A stretch of 64,000 bases of DNA from Burkholderiales bacterium JOSHI_001. GTDB lineage: Bacteria > Pseudomonadota > Gammaproteobacteria > Burkholderiales > Burkholderiaceae_C. The notes under the pieces are model-generated. The model did not search any database. It saw only the letters and a program-made list of their open reading frames with translations, and was not told the DNA's origin. Of the stretch, positions 1 through 9,247 are shown piece by piece (position 1 is the first letter of the stretch; each line of letters opens with the position of its first letter). The stretch covers positions 4,240,090 through 4,304,089 of the forward strand of contig CM001438.1 of NCBI GenBank assembly GCA_000244995.1, read 5' to 3'. Made by a program: the position numbers and the translations under genes.

Positions 1-40
1 CGATGCCGTCGACCCAGGTGCTGACGCCCGCGGTGTTCAT
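1..40 (-). CDS. 5' end of an unidentified leftward gene (partial)
   Basis: An ATG at 38-40 on the minus strand opens a frame reading MNTAGVSTWVDGI that stays open to the window edge. A GGGAG stretch lies about 8 nt upstream, at a normal ribosome-binding-site distance. Only 13 codons are visible, so neither family nor function can be called. It would be divergent from rhlE, with a shared upstream region of about 117 bp. A start codon, a ribosome-binding site and an amino-acid-like N-terminus are the only support. Confidence 0.4.
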   Translation of the reverse strand, partial: MNTAGVSTWVDGI

Positions 41-157
41 CCGCAGGCTCCCACGCCATGACGACTTCACCCCCTGCGGCGCAGTCCAGCGCTGCTGGTG
101 ACGCTTTGTCGTGCCGTCCCTCACAGGCCGGCACACAGGCGCTGCCTGCTTGAAGAA

Positions 158-1537
158 ATGACCATGAGCTTCGATCCCATTCTCGACAACAACACCCCCG
201 CCTCGCAATCCGAAACCACGCCTGAGGGCCAGCCGCACAACGCCTTCGCCCAGTTGGGCCTGGCCAAGGAATTGCTGTTCGCCCTGGACAAGGCCGGCTA
301 CACCGAGCCCACCCCAGTGCAGGCTGCAGCCATCGGCCCGGCCCTGGCAGGCCGTGACCTGCTGGTATCGGCCCAAACCGGCAGCGGCAAAACCGCCGCC
401 TTCGTGTTGCCGGCATTGCAGCGCATCCTGGAAGCCCGCCGCGATCCCGCCCAGCGCCGACCCAAGGGCCAGGTCAGCGGCCCGCGCGTGCTGGTGCTGG
501 CGCCCACGCGTGAACTGGCGCAGCAGGTCACCCAGGCCGCCGTCACCTACGGCCGCGGCGTGCAGGGCCTGCGCGTGGCCAGCCTGGTGGGCGGCGTGCC
601 CTACCACGCGCAACTGAAGGCGCTGCGCGGCCCGCTGGACATCCTGATCGCCACCCCCGGCCGCCTGATGGACCTGATGGGTTCGGGCAGCGCCGTGCTG
701 GCCAGCGTGCAGACCCTGGTGCTGGACGAAGCCGACCGCATGCTGGACATGGGCTTCATCGACGACATCCACTTCATCGCACAGGCCCTGCCCACCGAGC
801 GCCAGACCGTGATGTTCAGCGCCACCTTCGGCGGCCACGTGGGCAACCTGGCGCGTGAACTCACCCGCGACCCGCAGCGCATCGCGGTGGACTCGCACAC
901 CGAGACCCACGCGCAGATCGAACAGCGCCTGTACTGGGCCGACGGCATGCTGCACAAGCACAAGTTGCTGGAACACCTGCTGGCCGACCGCGACCTGGAC
1001 CAGGCCGTGGTGTTCACCGCCACGCAGCGCGACGCCGACGAGGTGGCCGACAAACTGGCCCAGATCGGCCACGCCGTGGCCGCGCTGCACGGCGGCATGC
1101 CGCAAGGCCGCCGCACCCGGGTGCTGAACGCCCTGCGCATGGGCCACCTGCGCGTGCTGGTGGCCACCGACGTGGCCGCGCGCGGCATCGACGTGCCCGG
1201 CATCACCCACGTCATCAACCACGGCCTGCCGATGAAGGCCGAGGACTACGTGCACCGCATCGGCCGCACTGGCCGTGCCGGGCGCAATGGCATGGCCATC
1301 ACCCTGGCCGAGCGCCGCGACACCGGCATGGTGCGCCGCATCGAGCGCTTCACCACCCAGCCCATCGCCACGGCCGTCATCCCCGGGCTGGAACCGCGCC
1401 TGCCGGCAGCCAGCGAGCGGCCCGCGCCGCGCAAGGGCTTCGGCGGCCCGCGCAAGTCCTTCGGCGCCAAGCCGGGCTTCGGCAGCGCCCGCGGCCCGGC
1501 CCCGGCCCGCAAGCCGCGCCCGGCCGGCCCGCGCTGA
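158..1537 (+). CDS. rhlE: DEAD-box ATP-dependent RNA helicase, RhlE type
   Basis: ATP-dependent RNA helicase, 459 residues, probably acting in ribosome assembly or RNA turnover as RhlE/DEAD proteins do in other proteobacteria. Visible motifs in order: a Q-motif (GYTEPTPVQ), Walker A (AQTGSGKT), PTRELA, DEAD (VLDEADRMLDMGF), SAT (MFSATF) and motif VI (HRIGRTGRAGR). After the helicase core comes a basic, Gly/Arg/Pro-rich tail of about 60 residues, typical of RhlE RNA-binding extensions. I start at ATG 158 (MTMSFDP); an in-frame ATG two codons later is equally possible. The 20 codons further upstream read as Cys/Arg-rich non-protein sequence. A GC hairpin follows the stop. The subfamily call rests on the tail and overall length. 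Confidence 0.93.
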   Translation: MTMSFDPILDNNTPASQSETTPEGQPHNAFAQLGLAKELLFALDKAGYTEPTPVQAAAIGPALAGRDLLVSAQTGSGKTAAFVLPALQRILEARRDPAQRRPKGQVSGPRVLVLAPTRELAQQVTQAAVTYGRGVQGLRVASLVGGVPYHAQLKALRGPLDILIATPGRLMDLMGSGSAVLASVQTLVLDEADRMLDMGFIDDIHFIAQALPTERQTVMFSATFGGHVGNLARELTRDPQRIAVDSHTETHAQIEQRLYWADGMLHKHKLLEHLLADRDLDQAVVFTATQRDADEVADKLAQIGHAVAALHGGMPQGRRTRVLNALRMGHLRVLVATDVAARGIDVPGITHVINHGLPMKAEDYVHRIGRTGRAGRNGMAITLAERRDTGMVRRIERFTTQPIATAVIPGLEPRLPAASERPAPRKGFGGPRKSFGAKPGFGSARGPAPARKPRPAGPR

Positions 1538-1565
1538 ACCCGGGCAGCGCGTCACAGTCTTGAGC

Positions 1566-1588
1566 CGCGGGCCCTTGCAAGGCCCGCG
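1566..1588 (+). terminator. GC-rich hairpin after rhlE (T-poor terminator candidate)
   Basis: CGCGGGCC (1566-1573) pairs perfectly with GGCCCGCG (1581-1588) across a 7-nt loop, 29 bases after the rhlE stop. Only TCTT follows, so intrinsic termination may be weak. The hairpin overlaps a plausible promoter for the next gene. Confidence 0.45.
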
Positions 1589-1602
1589 TCTTGGCTTATG
1601 CT
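1575..1602 (+). promoter_or_regulatory. Candidate sigma-70 promoter for the 61-residue basic protein
   Basis: TTGCAA (1575-1580) and TATGCT (1597-1602) are separated by 16 bp, each matching 4 of 6 consensus bases. Transcription would begin near 1609, about 18 nt before the TTG start at 1627. The -35 box lies inside the loop of the rhlE hairpin. Weak evidence. Confidence 0.25.
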
Positions 1603-1626
1603 GCGCGCCATCAGCAGGAGCACCAT

Positions 1627-1812
1627 TTGGCAACGCCGAACTACTCGTACGAAAAACGCCAGCGTGAACTGGCCAAGAAGCGCAAGGCCGAAGAGAAGCG
1701 GCAGAAGAAGGCGCATCGGGGCCCGGACTCGCCGCCCGAAGACGGCACCAGCGGCGAGCCGCAAGGCGATACCAGCCCGCCCAGCCCGCCGCCATCGGGC
1801 ACCACGCCCTGA
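1627..1812 (+). CDS. Small basic charged protein, function unknown
   Basis: A 61-residue protein with a strongly charged Lys/Arg/Glu helix (YEKRQRELAKKRKAEEKRQK) followed by a disordered Pro/Ser/Gly/Asp-rich tail. No signal peptide or membrane segment. I choose the TTG at 1627 because AGGAG at 1616-1620 sits 6 nt before it; a TTG at 1591 would add 12 unconvincing residues and lacks a ribosome-binding site. The composition suggests nucleic-acid or ribosome contact, which is inference only. I recall similar short K/R-rich proteins from other Burkholderiales but cannot name a family. It ends against a strong bidirectional terminator. Confidence 0.7.
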   Translation: MATPNYSYEKRQRELAKKRKAEEKRQKKAHRGPDSPPEDGTSGEPQGDTSPPSPPPSGTTP

Positions 1813-1837
1813 GCCCGCTCCTGCAGCGCAGCCAATG

Positions 1838-1872
1838 AAAAAGCCGCGGTCCGTCAAGGACCGCGGCTTTTT
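1838..1872. terminator. Bidirectional rho-independent terminator
   Basis: A perfect 15-bp inverted repeat, AAAAAGCCGCGGTCC (1838-1852) and GGACCGCGGCTTTTT (1858-1872), with a 5-nt loop. The A-run on one side and the T-run on the other let it terminate both the rightward basic-protein gene and the leftward cold-shock gene. Confidence 0.9.
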
Positions 1873-1911
1873 GACTGTGGAGGCCCTTGTAGGGGGCCTC
1901 AGTGCGCTACA

Positions 1912-2127
1912 TCACACCGGCTTGATGTTCGCCGCTTGCAGGCCCTTGGGGCCTTGGCGCACTTCGAATTCCACCTTCTGGTTTTCGGCCAGGGTGCGGA
2001 AACCGCCACCGTTCTTGATCTCGGTATGGTGGGCAAAAAGATCCTTGCCGCCGCCATCGGGGGTGATGAAACCAAAGCCCTTGCCGTCGTCGAACCACTT
2101 GACGGTGCCGGTTTGCATGTCGCTCAT
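1912..2127 (-). CDS. Cold-shock domain protein, CspA family
   Basis: A 71-residue single cold-shock domain, an RNA/ssDNA-binding OB fold that acts as an RNA chaperone. It shows the canonical GTVKWF start, the RNP1 motif KGFGFI and an RNP2 variant (DLFAHHTEI). Length is normal for CspA. The start is ATG 2127 ([12 protein letters not shown]); the ATG three codons later (MQTG) is an alternative. Upstream in-frame codons read as leader, not protein. A long T-rich leader with a hairpin lies upstream, as is usual for cold-regulated csp genes. It shares the terminator at 1838-1872 with the convergent neighbour. Confidence 0.95.
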   Translation of the reverse strand: MSDMQTGTVKWFDDGKGFGFITPDGGGKDLFAHHTEIKNGGGFRTLAENQKVEFEVRQGPKGLQAANIKPV

Positions 2128-2304
2128 GAATACGTTCCTAAAACAAAAAAGAAAAGACAAAACCTCCGCGGGCGCGGCTGCGCCCACGCGGACAGAGACA
2201 CTCAAGAAACGTCAAACCGGGAGTTCAAACCAGGGCCGGACCCGCTTGTTGGCAGGTCGGTACGGGATCAAGACCTTGTGGCAACGGCCTCATGCATGTC
2301 TGTG
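2128..2304 (-). promoter_or_regulatory. Long 5' leader of the cold-shock gene
   Basis: If the promoter at 2311-2338 is used, the csp transcript carries a leader of about 177 nt. It contains a GC hairpin (minus-strand GGGCGC pairing with GCGCCC, 2170-2185), then a very T-rich stretch (2128-2163 on the plus strand is A-rich) reaching a GGAA ribosome-binding site. It could act as a temperature-responsive leader or attenuator; this is inferred from layout only. Confidence 0.35.
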
Positions 2305-2310
2305 CCCAGC

Positions 2311-2338
2311 AGTGTAACCGCAACACCGCGCACCGCAA
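2311..2338 (-). promoter_or_regulatory. Candidate promoter of the cold-shock gene
   Basis: On the minus strand TTGCGG (2338-2333) and TACACT (2316-2311) are 16 bp apart, matching 3 and 4 of 6 consensus bases. Several other weak TTG-type -35 boxes exist in the leader, so this is one possibility. Confidence 0.25.
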
Positions 2339-2353
2339 GGCCGATGTGCATGC

Positions 2354-2986
2354 TTATTGCGCGATGACGTCCACGCCCTTCGGCGGCGTGAAGACAAACC
2401 GGTCGTCGGGCAATTTCACATTGGCCTGTACATCGGCGAATTGCAGCAAGGAGCGCTGGCCGAAGGCGTCCACGATTTCCATCGCCGCCAGCACCTTGCC
2501 CTTGAAACCCACGCGCAGGGTCTTGATCGACCCGTCGGCCTGGCGCGGCACAGCCTGCACCCAGTCCAGGCCGTCGCGCGCGGGCTGCGCGCTGAGTTCG
2601 AAGTCCTTCTCCATGGCCGTGCCGGCCAGCAGCGCCGCTGGCGTGGCGCCCAGCGCCTGGGCCATGGGCCGCACGGTCACCTGGTTCAGATCCTGGTCGT
2701 ACAGCCACACCTTCTGGCCGTCGGCGACGATCTGCTGCTCGAAGGGCTTGACATAGGTGAAGCGGAAGCGGTTCGGACGCAGAAATTCGAACTGGCCGGC
2801 GGCGTTCTTCTTCTTCGCCCCGTCGGGTGACGTGACGGTCTGCGTGAAGTTCGCCTTGCCGCTTTTCACGTCGCGCGCGAATTCGCGCAGGGTGTCCAGC
2901 GCATCGGCATGCGCCAGGCGCATCGCGACCAGCAGCAGCGCGGCAACAACGCCGGACCTCATCGTCGACCGCCTGCGGTCACTCAT
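2354..2986 (-). CDS. lolA: Outer-membrane lipoprotein carrier protein LolA
   Basis: Periplasmic chaperone that takes lipoproteins from the LolCDE complex at the inner membrane to LolB at the outer membrane. About 210 residues. An N-terminal signal peptide (basic n-region, then [15 protein letters not shown]) precedes a LolA-like beta domain with [18 protein letters not shown] and [12 protein letters not shown] segments. I place the start at ATG 2986, which overlaps the ftsK stop by 8 nt (ATGAGTGA). ATG 2962 (MRSGVV), preceded by AGGCGG, is a serious alternative and gives a tidier 19-residue signal peptide. The overlap indicates co-transcription with ftsK, a common order in Burkholderiales. 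No lolB lies in the window. Confidence 0.92.
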   Translation of the reverse strand: MSDRRRSTMRSGVVAALLLVAMRLAHADALDTLREFARDVKSGKANFTQTVTSPDGAKKKNAAGQFEFLRPNRFRFTYVKPFEQQIVADGQKVWLYDQDLNQVTVRPMAQALGATPAALLAGTAMEKDFELSAQPARDGLDWVQAVPRQADGSIKTLRVGFKGKVLAAMEIVDAFGQRSLLQFADVQANVKLPDDRFVFTPPKGVDVIAQ

Positions 2987-5321
2987 CGCGTTTGGGCACC
3001 AGCAGGTCGCGGTTGCCATTGGTGGACATGGCACTTACGAGCCCGGACTTTTCCATTTGTTCCAGCAAACGCGCGGCGCGGTTGTATCCGATGCGTAAAT
3101 GCCGCTGCACCAAGGAGATGCTGGCCTTCTTGTTCTGCAGCACGATGGCCACCGCCTGGTCGTACATGGGGTCGGCCTCGCCGTCGGCGCTGCCGCCTGG
3201 CCCGCCACCATCGCCGCCGGCCGCGTCGTCCAGAACGCCGCCTTCCAGGATGCCTTCGATGTAGTTGGGCTCGCCCTGGCTCTTCAGGTAATCCACCACC
3301 CGGTGCACCTCCTCGTCGCTGACGAAGGCCCCGTGCACCCGCACCGGCAGGCCGCCGCCGGGCGTCAGGTAGAGCATGTCGCCTTGGCCCAGCAGGGCCT
3401 CGGCGCCCATCTGGTCCAGGATGGTGCGGCTGTCGATCTTGCTGGAGACCTGGAAGGACAGGCGCGTGGGGATGTTGGCCTTGATCAGGCCGGTGATCAC
3501 GTCCACGCTGGGCCGCTGCGTCGCCAGGATCAGGTGGATGCCGGCAGCGCGCGCCTTCTGCGCCAGCCGCGCGATCAATTCTTCGATCTTCTTGCCCACG
3601 ACCATCATCAGGTCGGCCAACTCATCAATCACCACCACCACGAAGGGCAGGCGGTCCAGCGGTTCGGGCGCTTCGGGCGTCAGGCTGAAGGGGTTGGGGA
3701 TGAGCTCACCGCGGGCCTTGGCCTCGTCGATCTTCTTGTTGTAGCCGGCCAGGTTGCGCACGCCCATCTTGGACATCAGCTTGTAGCGGCGCTCCATCTC
3801 GCCCACACACCAGTTCAGCGCGTTGGCGGCCTGCTTCATGTCGGTGACCACCGGGCAAAGCAGGTGTGGGATGCCTTCGTAGACGCTCATCTCCAGCATC
3901 TTGGGGTCGATGAGGATGAGCCGCACGTCGCGCGCTTCGGCCTTGTAGAGCACGCTCAGGATCATCGCGTTGATGCCCACGCTCTTGCCCGAACCGGTGG
4001 TGCCGGCCACCAGGCAGTGCGGCATCTTGGCCAGGTCAGCCACCATGGGCGCGCCGACGATGTCCTTGCCCAGGCCCATGGTCAGCAGCGAGCCGGCATC
4101 GTTGTAGACCTGCGAGCCCAGGATCTCGGCCAGGCGGATCATCTGCCGCTTGGCGTTGGGCAGTTCCAGCGCCATGGTCGTCTTGCCGGGGATGGTCTCG
4201 ACCACGCGGATGGACACCAGCGACAGCGAGCGCGCCAGGTCCTTGGCCAGGTTGACGACCTGCGCACCCTTCACGCCGGTGGCCGGTTCGATCTCGTAGC
4301 GCGTGATGACTGGGCCGGGCGAGGCGGCCACCACACGCACCTCGACGCCGAAGTCCTTCAGCTTCTTCTCGATCAGCCGGCTGGTCATTTCCAGCGACTC
4401 GGGCGTGACGCTCTCGGTGCGGCCGGGGGCCGCGTCCAGCAGGTCCACCTGCGGCAGTTTGGTGTCGGCCAGTTCCACGAACAGCGGCTGCTGGCGTTCC
4501 TTGGCCACGCGCTCGCTCTTGGGCACGTTCACCACCGCCGGCTCGATGACGATCGGGATGTGCTCCTCGATGTCCTGCTGCTGCTCCAGCACCACCTGCT
4601 CGCGTTCGCGCTGGGCCTCCTGGCCGATGCGCAGGTCCTGCGCACGCTCCAGCGCCTCGCTGCGCTTCTCGCGCCAGCTTTCGGCCCAGGCCCCCAGCGC
4701 TTCCGCGGTGCGCAGCCAGGAAAAGCGCATGGCGCCAGCGATGGATACCACCAAGGCGGCGATCCAGAACACGCCCGAGCCGGCAAAGCCCAGCCACTTC
4801 ATCGACAAGGGGCCGAGCATCGCGCCCAGCACCCCACCGGCCTGCCCGCCGGGCAACAGGGCGTCCCAGCGGTACAGCCGGGTCCATTCCAGCGAACAGC
4901 TGGCGGCCATCAGCAAGGCCAGGCCGCCCCAGAACATCAAGCGTGGGTGGCGCGTGGCCACACCGGCGTCGGCCACAGGATGGGCATCGGCCCGCAGCCA
5001 GCGCGCCAGCGTGGACAGCCACACGCGCAGGCCCACGAGCATCAGCCACCAGACCGAATAGCCGAATGCGAACAGGGCCAGATCGGAAGCCCAGGCGCCC
5101 AGCAGGCCCACCTTGTTGGCCAGGGGCTGGCCACTGCCACTGGTGGAAAAGCCGGGGTCGCCCGCACTGTGTGTGGCCAGGGCCAGCAGCAGCAGCAGCC
5201 AGGCCACGGCGCCACCCACCATGGCGGCCTGGGCGCGCCAGCGCGGTGTGCCCGTCGTTTGGGTTGAGGCCGCGGCCGATGCATTTGCATCGGCGCGAAG
5301 GGTTCCAAGCGAAAACGTCAT
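2979..5321 (-). CDS. ftsK: DNA translocase FtsK
   Basis: Septal DNA pump that clears chromosome termini and activates XerCD at dif. 780 residues, much shorter than E. coli FtsK (1329) because the linker is short; this compact size is common in betaproteobacteria. Four or so membrane segments lie within residues 34-200, then a short charged linker, then the motor domain from about 300 with Walker A GTTGSGKS (440-447) and Walker B around [12 protein letters not shown]. The C-terminal gamma winged-helix domain (about 715-780, [20 protein letters not shown]) reads KOPS. The start at ATG 5321 gives the expected cytoplasmic N-tail. It overlaps lolA downstream. Confidence 0.97.
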   Translation of the reverse strand: MTFSLGTLRADANASAAASTQTTGTPRWRAQAAMVGGAVAWLLLLLALATHSAGDPGFSTSGSGQPLANKVGLLGAWASDLALFAFGYSVWWLMLVGLRVWLSTLARWLRADAHPVADAGVATRHPRLMFWGGLALLMAASCSLEWTRLYRWDALLPGGQAGGVLGAMLGPLSMKWLGFAGSGVFWIAALVVSIAGAMRFSWLRTAEALGAWAESWREKRSEALERAQDLRIGQEAQREREQVVLEQQQDIEEHIPIVIEPAVVNVPKSERVAKERQQPLFVELADTKLPQVDLLDAAPGRTESVTPESLEMTSRLIEKKLKDFGVEVRVVAASPGPVITRYEIEPATGVKGAQVVNLAKDLARSLSLVSIRVVETIPGKTTMALELPNAKRQMIRLAEILGSQVYNDAGSLLTMGLGKDIVGAPMVADLAKMPHCLVAGTTGSGKSVGINAMILSVLYKAEARDVRLILIDPKMLEMSVYEGIPHLLCPVVTDMKQAANALNWCVGEMERRYKLMSKMGVRNLAGYNKKIDEAKARGELIPNPFSLTPEAPEPLDRLPFVVVVIDELADLMMVVGKKIEELIARLAQKARAAGIHLILATQRPSVDVITGLIKANIPTRLSFQVSSKIDSRTILDQMGAEALLGQGDMLYLTPGGGLPVRVHGAFVSDEEVHRVVDYLKSQGEPNYIEGILEGGVLDDAAGGDGGGPGGSADGEADPMYDQAVAIVLQNKKASISLVQRHLRIGYNRAARLLEQMEKSGLVSAMSTNGNRDLLVPKRDE

Positions 5322-5379
5322 GGCCGTGATTGTGGCCGCGAACCCGCAGCCCGCCGCCGGCCAGACGTGTGCGAACGCA

Positions 5380-6048
5380 TCACTCGTTGTGGATGCGTTC
5401 CTTGATCAGCACCGAGCCGTTGTCCTGGGTCTCGATGTTGCCGCGCTCTTCCAGGTCCTTCATGACCCGGCTGACCATTTCACGCGAGGCGCCCACCACC
5501 TTGGCCATGTCCTGGCGCGAAACCTTGCCACGGATGATCTTCTGGCCATCCACGTCCTCGGCCATTTCCAGCAGGGTGCGAGCCACGCGGCCGTACACAT
5601 CCAGCAGGGCCAGGCTCTCGATCTGGCGGTCGGCGTGACGCAGGCGGCGCACCAGGCCGCGCAGGATGGCGTAGGACAGGGTGCTGTTCTCGGGCAGGCA
5701 GCGGGCGAAGTCGGTGCGGCCCAGGATGAGCATGTCGGTCTGGATTTCGCAGCGCACGGTGGCCGAATGCGGCTCGTTGTCGATCAGGCTCATCTCGCCC
5801 ACATAGTCGCCAGACTCCAGCACCGCCAGGATGACCTCGCGACCGCGCGAATCGGAGGTGAGCACGCGGGCCCGGCCGTTCAGCAGGATGAACAGCGAAT
5901 TGCTCTTGCGACCCTGCTCCACCACCAGTTCGCCGCGGCGAAAGCGTCGCTTCACGACGCTGTCGGCGATGCCCTGGGCCTGCTCGTTGGTGAGCATCGA
6001 AAAGATCGGCACGCGACGGATCAAGTCCAGGTTCGACAGCATCGACAT
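5380..6048 (-). CDS. Crp/Fnr-family transcriptional regulator (Crp-like recognition helix)
   Basis: 222 residues: an N-terminal cyclic-nucleotide-binding-type beta barrel (about 15-130), a dimerisation helix, and a C-terminal winged helix. The recognition helix reads ASREMVSRV, keeping the Arg-Glu-x-x-x-Arg pattern by which E. coli Crp contacts TGTGA half-sites. It is not an Fe-S Fnr: only two Cys are present and no N-terminal Cys cluster. Whether the barrel binds cAMP or another ligand cannot be told. Start at ATG 6048 with AAGGG upstream; ATG 6042 is an alternative. Divergent from trxB across 209 bp that probably holds both promoters. Confidence 0.9.
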   Translation of the reverse strand: MSMLSNLDLIRRVPIFSMLTNEQAQGIADSVVKRRFRRGELVVEQGRKSNSLFILLNGRARVLTSDSRGREVILAVLESGDYVGEMSLIDNEPHSATVRCEIQTDMLILGRTDFARCLPENSTLSYAILRGLVRRLRHADRQIESLALLDVYGRVARTLLEMAEDVDGQKIIRGKVSRQDMAKVVGASREMVSRVMKDLEERGNIETQDNGSVLIKERIHNE

Positions 6049-6140
6049 CGGAATTCCCTTCTCCAAACAACAAGTCTTTGGTTGTGATCGGCGCAAGGCG
6101 CACGCGCGGGCACACCTTCCAGCCGCGCATTCTCATGTAA

Positions 6141-7241
<1,101 letters not shown>

Positions 7242-7247
7242 CGCAGG

Positions 7248-7357
7248 CTTTCCCGGAAGTGGGTGCTGCTGGTCATACCAGGGCCCTTCCTCGGTGGCGG
7301 CGTCAGCCGCACTGTCTGCCGGGTCCCAGATTCACATCAGATTTTCGGAGAAGCGTC
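7248..7357 (+). promoter_or_regulatory. Structured 5' leader of rpmB
   Basis: A leader of about 110 nt that can fold. An outer stem GGAAG (7255-7259) pairs with CTTCC (7286-7290), enclosing a hairpin CTGGT-CAT-ACCAG (7269-7281). A second hairpin is GCGGC-GTCA-GCCGC (7297-7310). GGAG at 7348-7351 is the ribosome-binding site. It may be an autoregulatory ribosomal-protein leader. Confidence 0.4.
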
Positions 7358-7591
7358 ATGGCACGCGTCTGTCAAGTCACCGGCAAGGGCCCGATGGTTG
7401 GTAACAACATCTCCCACGCCAACAACAAGACCAAGCGTCGTTTCCTGCCCAACCTGCACTACCGCCGGTTCTGGCTGGAAACCGAAAACCGCTGGGTTCG
7501 GCTGCGCGTTTCGAACGCCGCGCTGCGCCTGATCGACAAGGTGGGCATCGACCAGGTGGTCGCCGACCTGCGCGCCAAGGGCGAGCTTTAA
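7358..7591 (+). CDS. rpmB: 50S ribosomal protein L28
   Basis: Large-subunit ribosomal protein, 77 residues. The N-terminus [17 protein letters not shown] and the motif THK-like [12 protein letters not shown] are characteristic. Start at ATG 7358, set by GGAG 7 nt upstream and the L28 consensus; a longer in-frame opening from 7259 is leader. Followed 35 bp later by rpmG, the usual bacterial pair, on one transcript from the TATAAT at 7236. Confidence 0.98.
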   Translation: MARVCQVTGKGPMVGNNISHANNKTKRRFLPNLHYRRFWLETENRWVRLRVSNAALRLIDKVGIDQVVADLRAKGEL

Positions 7592-7626
7592 CCTAACGCC
7601 GCACGGCACCACTGCAGGAGCACACC

Positions 7627-7797
7627 ATGGCCACCAAAGGCGGACGCGAGAAGATCAAGCTGGAAAGCACGGCCGGCACCGGTCACTTCTACACCACCAA
7701 CAAGAACAAGAAGACCACGCCCGAGAAGCTCGAGTTCATGAAATTCGACCCCAAGGCGCGCAAGCACGTCATCTACAAGGAAACCAAGCTGAAGTGA
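7627..7797 (+). CDS. rpmG: 50S ribosomal protein L33
   Basis: Large-subunit ribosomal protein of 56 residues ([15 protein letters not shown]...). The Cys pairs of the zinc-ribbon (C+) form are absent, so this is the zinc-independent C- type, as in E. coli. GGAG at 7617-7620 is the ribosome-binding site. It closes the rpmB operon and runs into a strong terminator. Confidence 0.98.
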   Translation: MATKGGREKIKLESTAGTGHFYTTNKNKKTTPEKLEFMKFDPKARKHVIYKETKLK

Positions 7798-7815
7798 TTC
7801 AGCCCTGGTCCTGAC

Positions 7816-7848
7816 AACAAAAGACCCGCCGCTGGCGGGTTTTTTGTT
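7816..7848. terminator. Bidirectional terminator between rpmG and the desaturase gene
   Basis: CCCGCC (7825-7830) pairs with GGCGGG (7834-7839) over a 3-nt loop; flanking A and T runs extend pairing to about 15 bp (7816-7848) and supply T-tracts on both strands. Confidence 0.9.
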
Positions 7849-7875
7849 GCCGGCGCGGCGTTCGCCGCGCGTCGG

Positions 7876-9102
7876 TCAGGCCGGAACGCGGGCCGCGCGC
7901 AGGGTGCGGGCGAATTCCTGCAGGGCGGCGATGCCGCTGTCTTCGGCTTTCTTGCACCAGGCCTGCAAGTCCACCACCAACTGTTCGGCCGACACATTGG
8001 TGCGGGTCCACAGCTGGCGCAGTTCTTCGCGCATGGCCAGCAGCTTGGCCAGCCGCGGGCTGTCGTTCAGGGCGCTGGCCAGTTGGGCCCGCACGTCACC
8101 CGGAATCTTGTCGTCGTCGCGGTGCAGCCAGCGCTGGGCGATCTTCATGTCGGCCAGGCGGGCGTAGGCGCCCTGGCTCTTCAGCCGTTCCAGTTCGGCC
8201 TCGCAGGCCGCGCGCAGTTCCAGCGCGTAGCGGGCCATCACCTCGTAGCGGTTGGCGATGATGGCTTCCAGCGTGCGGGCATCGGCCACTGGATTGATGC
8301 GGTCGGTGAACGCCAGCTTGGGCGGCGTCTTGCGCACCTTGGCCATGCCGAGTGCCGACAGCACCCGGATGTAGGCCCAGCCCAGGTCGAACTCGAAAGG
8401 CTTGACCGAGAACTTGGCCGATGTGGGGTAGGTGTGGTGGTTGTTGTGAAGCTCCTCGCCGCCAATCATGATGCCCCAGGGCGAGATGTTGGTGGATGCG
8501 TCAGGCGCCTCGAAATTGCGGTAGCCCCAGTAGTGGCCGACGCCGTTGATGATGCCCGCCGCGTTGATCGGGATCCACAGCATCTGGATCGCCCACACGG
8601 TGGCGCCCAGGGCGCCGAACAGCAGCAGGTTGATGATGAGCATCAGCGCCACGCCCTTGACCGAATGGCCGGTGTACACATGGCGCTCGATCCAGTCGTC
8701 GGGCGTGCCATGGCCGTATTTGGCCAGGGTTTCGGGGTTCTTGGCCTCGGTGCGGTAGAGCTCGCTGCCCTGCAGCAGCACGGTCTTGATGCCGCGGGTG
8801 ACCGGGCTGTGCGGGTCATCCACGGTTTCGCACTTGGCGTGGTGCTTGCGATGGATGGCCACCCACTCCTTGGTGACCATGCCGGTGGTCAGCCACAGCC
8901 AGAAGCGGAAAAAGTGCGAGGGGATGGGCCCCAGGTCCAGAGCGCGGTGGGCCTGTGCCCGGTGCAGGAAAAGCGTGACCCCGGCGATGGTGAGGTGCGT
9001 CACCACCAAGGTGTAGATCACCACCTGCCAGACGCTGGCGCCGGTCAGCCCATGGGCCGCCCAGTCCACCAGCAGGTTCCACAACGTTGTCATGTCGTTC
9101 AT
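7876..9102 (-). CDS. Membrane fatty-acid desaturase (delta-9 / acyl-CoA desaturase type)
   Basis: Di-iron membrane desaturase, 408 residues, introducing a double bond into acyl chains and so tuning membrane fluidity. The three histidine boxes are clear: HRAQAHR (47-53), HRKHH (84-88) and HNNHH (219-223), interleaved with hydrophobic segments at about 24-46, 66-80 and 150-180. The C-terminal ~110 residues form a charged helical extension beyond the catalytic part. I start at ATG 9102 (MNDMTTLWN) with AAGG upstream; ATG 9093 is possible. A TACAAT -10-like box lies at 9146-9141. Electron donor and substrate cannot be inferred, and no ferredoxin or cytochrome b5 gene is adjacent. Confidence 0.92.
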   Translation of the reverse strand: MNDMTTLWNLLVDWAAHGLTGASVWQVVIYTLVVTHLTIAGVTLFLHRAQAHRALDLGPIPSHFFRFWLWLTTGMVTKEWVAIHRKHHAKCETVDDPHSPVTRGIKTVLLQGSELYRTEAKNPETLAKYGHGTPDDWIERHVYTGHSVKGVALMLIINLLLFGALGATVWAIQMLWIPINAAGIINGVGHYWGYRNFEAPDASTNISPWGIMIGGEELHNNHHTYPTSAKFSVKPFEFDLGWAYIRVLSALGMAKVRKTPPKLAFTDRINPVADARTLEAIIANRYEVMARYALELRAACEAELERLKSQGAYARLADMKIAQRWLHRDDDKIPGDVRAQLASALNDSPRLAKLLAMREELRQLWTRTNVSAEQLVVDLQAWCKKAEDSGIAALQEFARTLRAARVPA

Positions 9103-9247
9103 TGATTGGCCTTGCCGCACCACGGATCAGTGGGTGCGAAATTGTAGGCGACGGTTACAAGGGTGCCGCAACGGAAATACGGTGGGTTTGGCCCTGCATC
9201 ACACGCTTCGGGCGATATTCATCATGTTGCGACGCAACAGACCGACA

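Noticed and set aside
3099-5267. Long open frame of 722 codons on the plus strand opposite ftsK
   Set aside because: It is a high-GC antisense shadow: His/Gln/Gly-rich, no domain motifs, no ribosome-binding site, and the opposite strand encodes a full FtsK.
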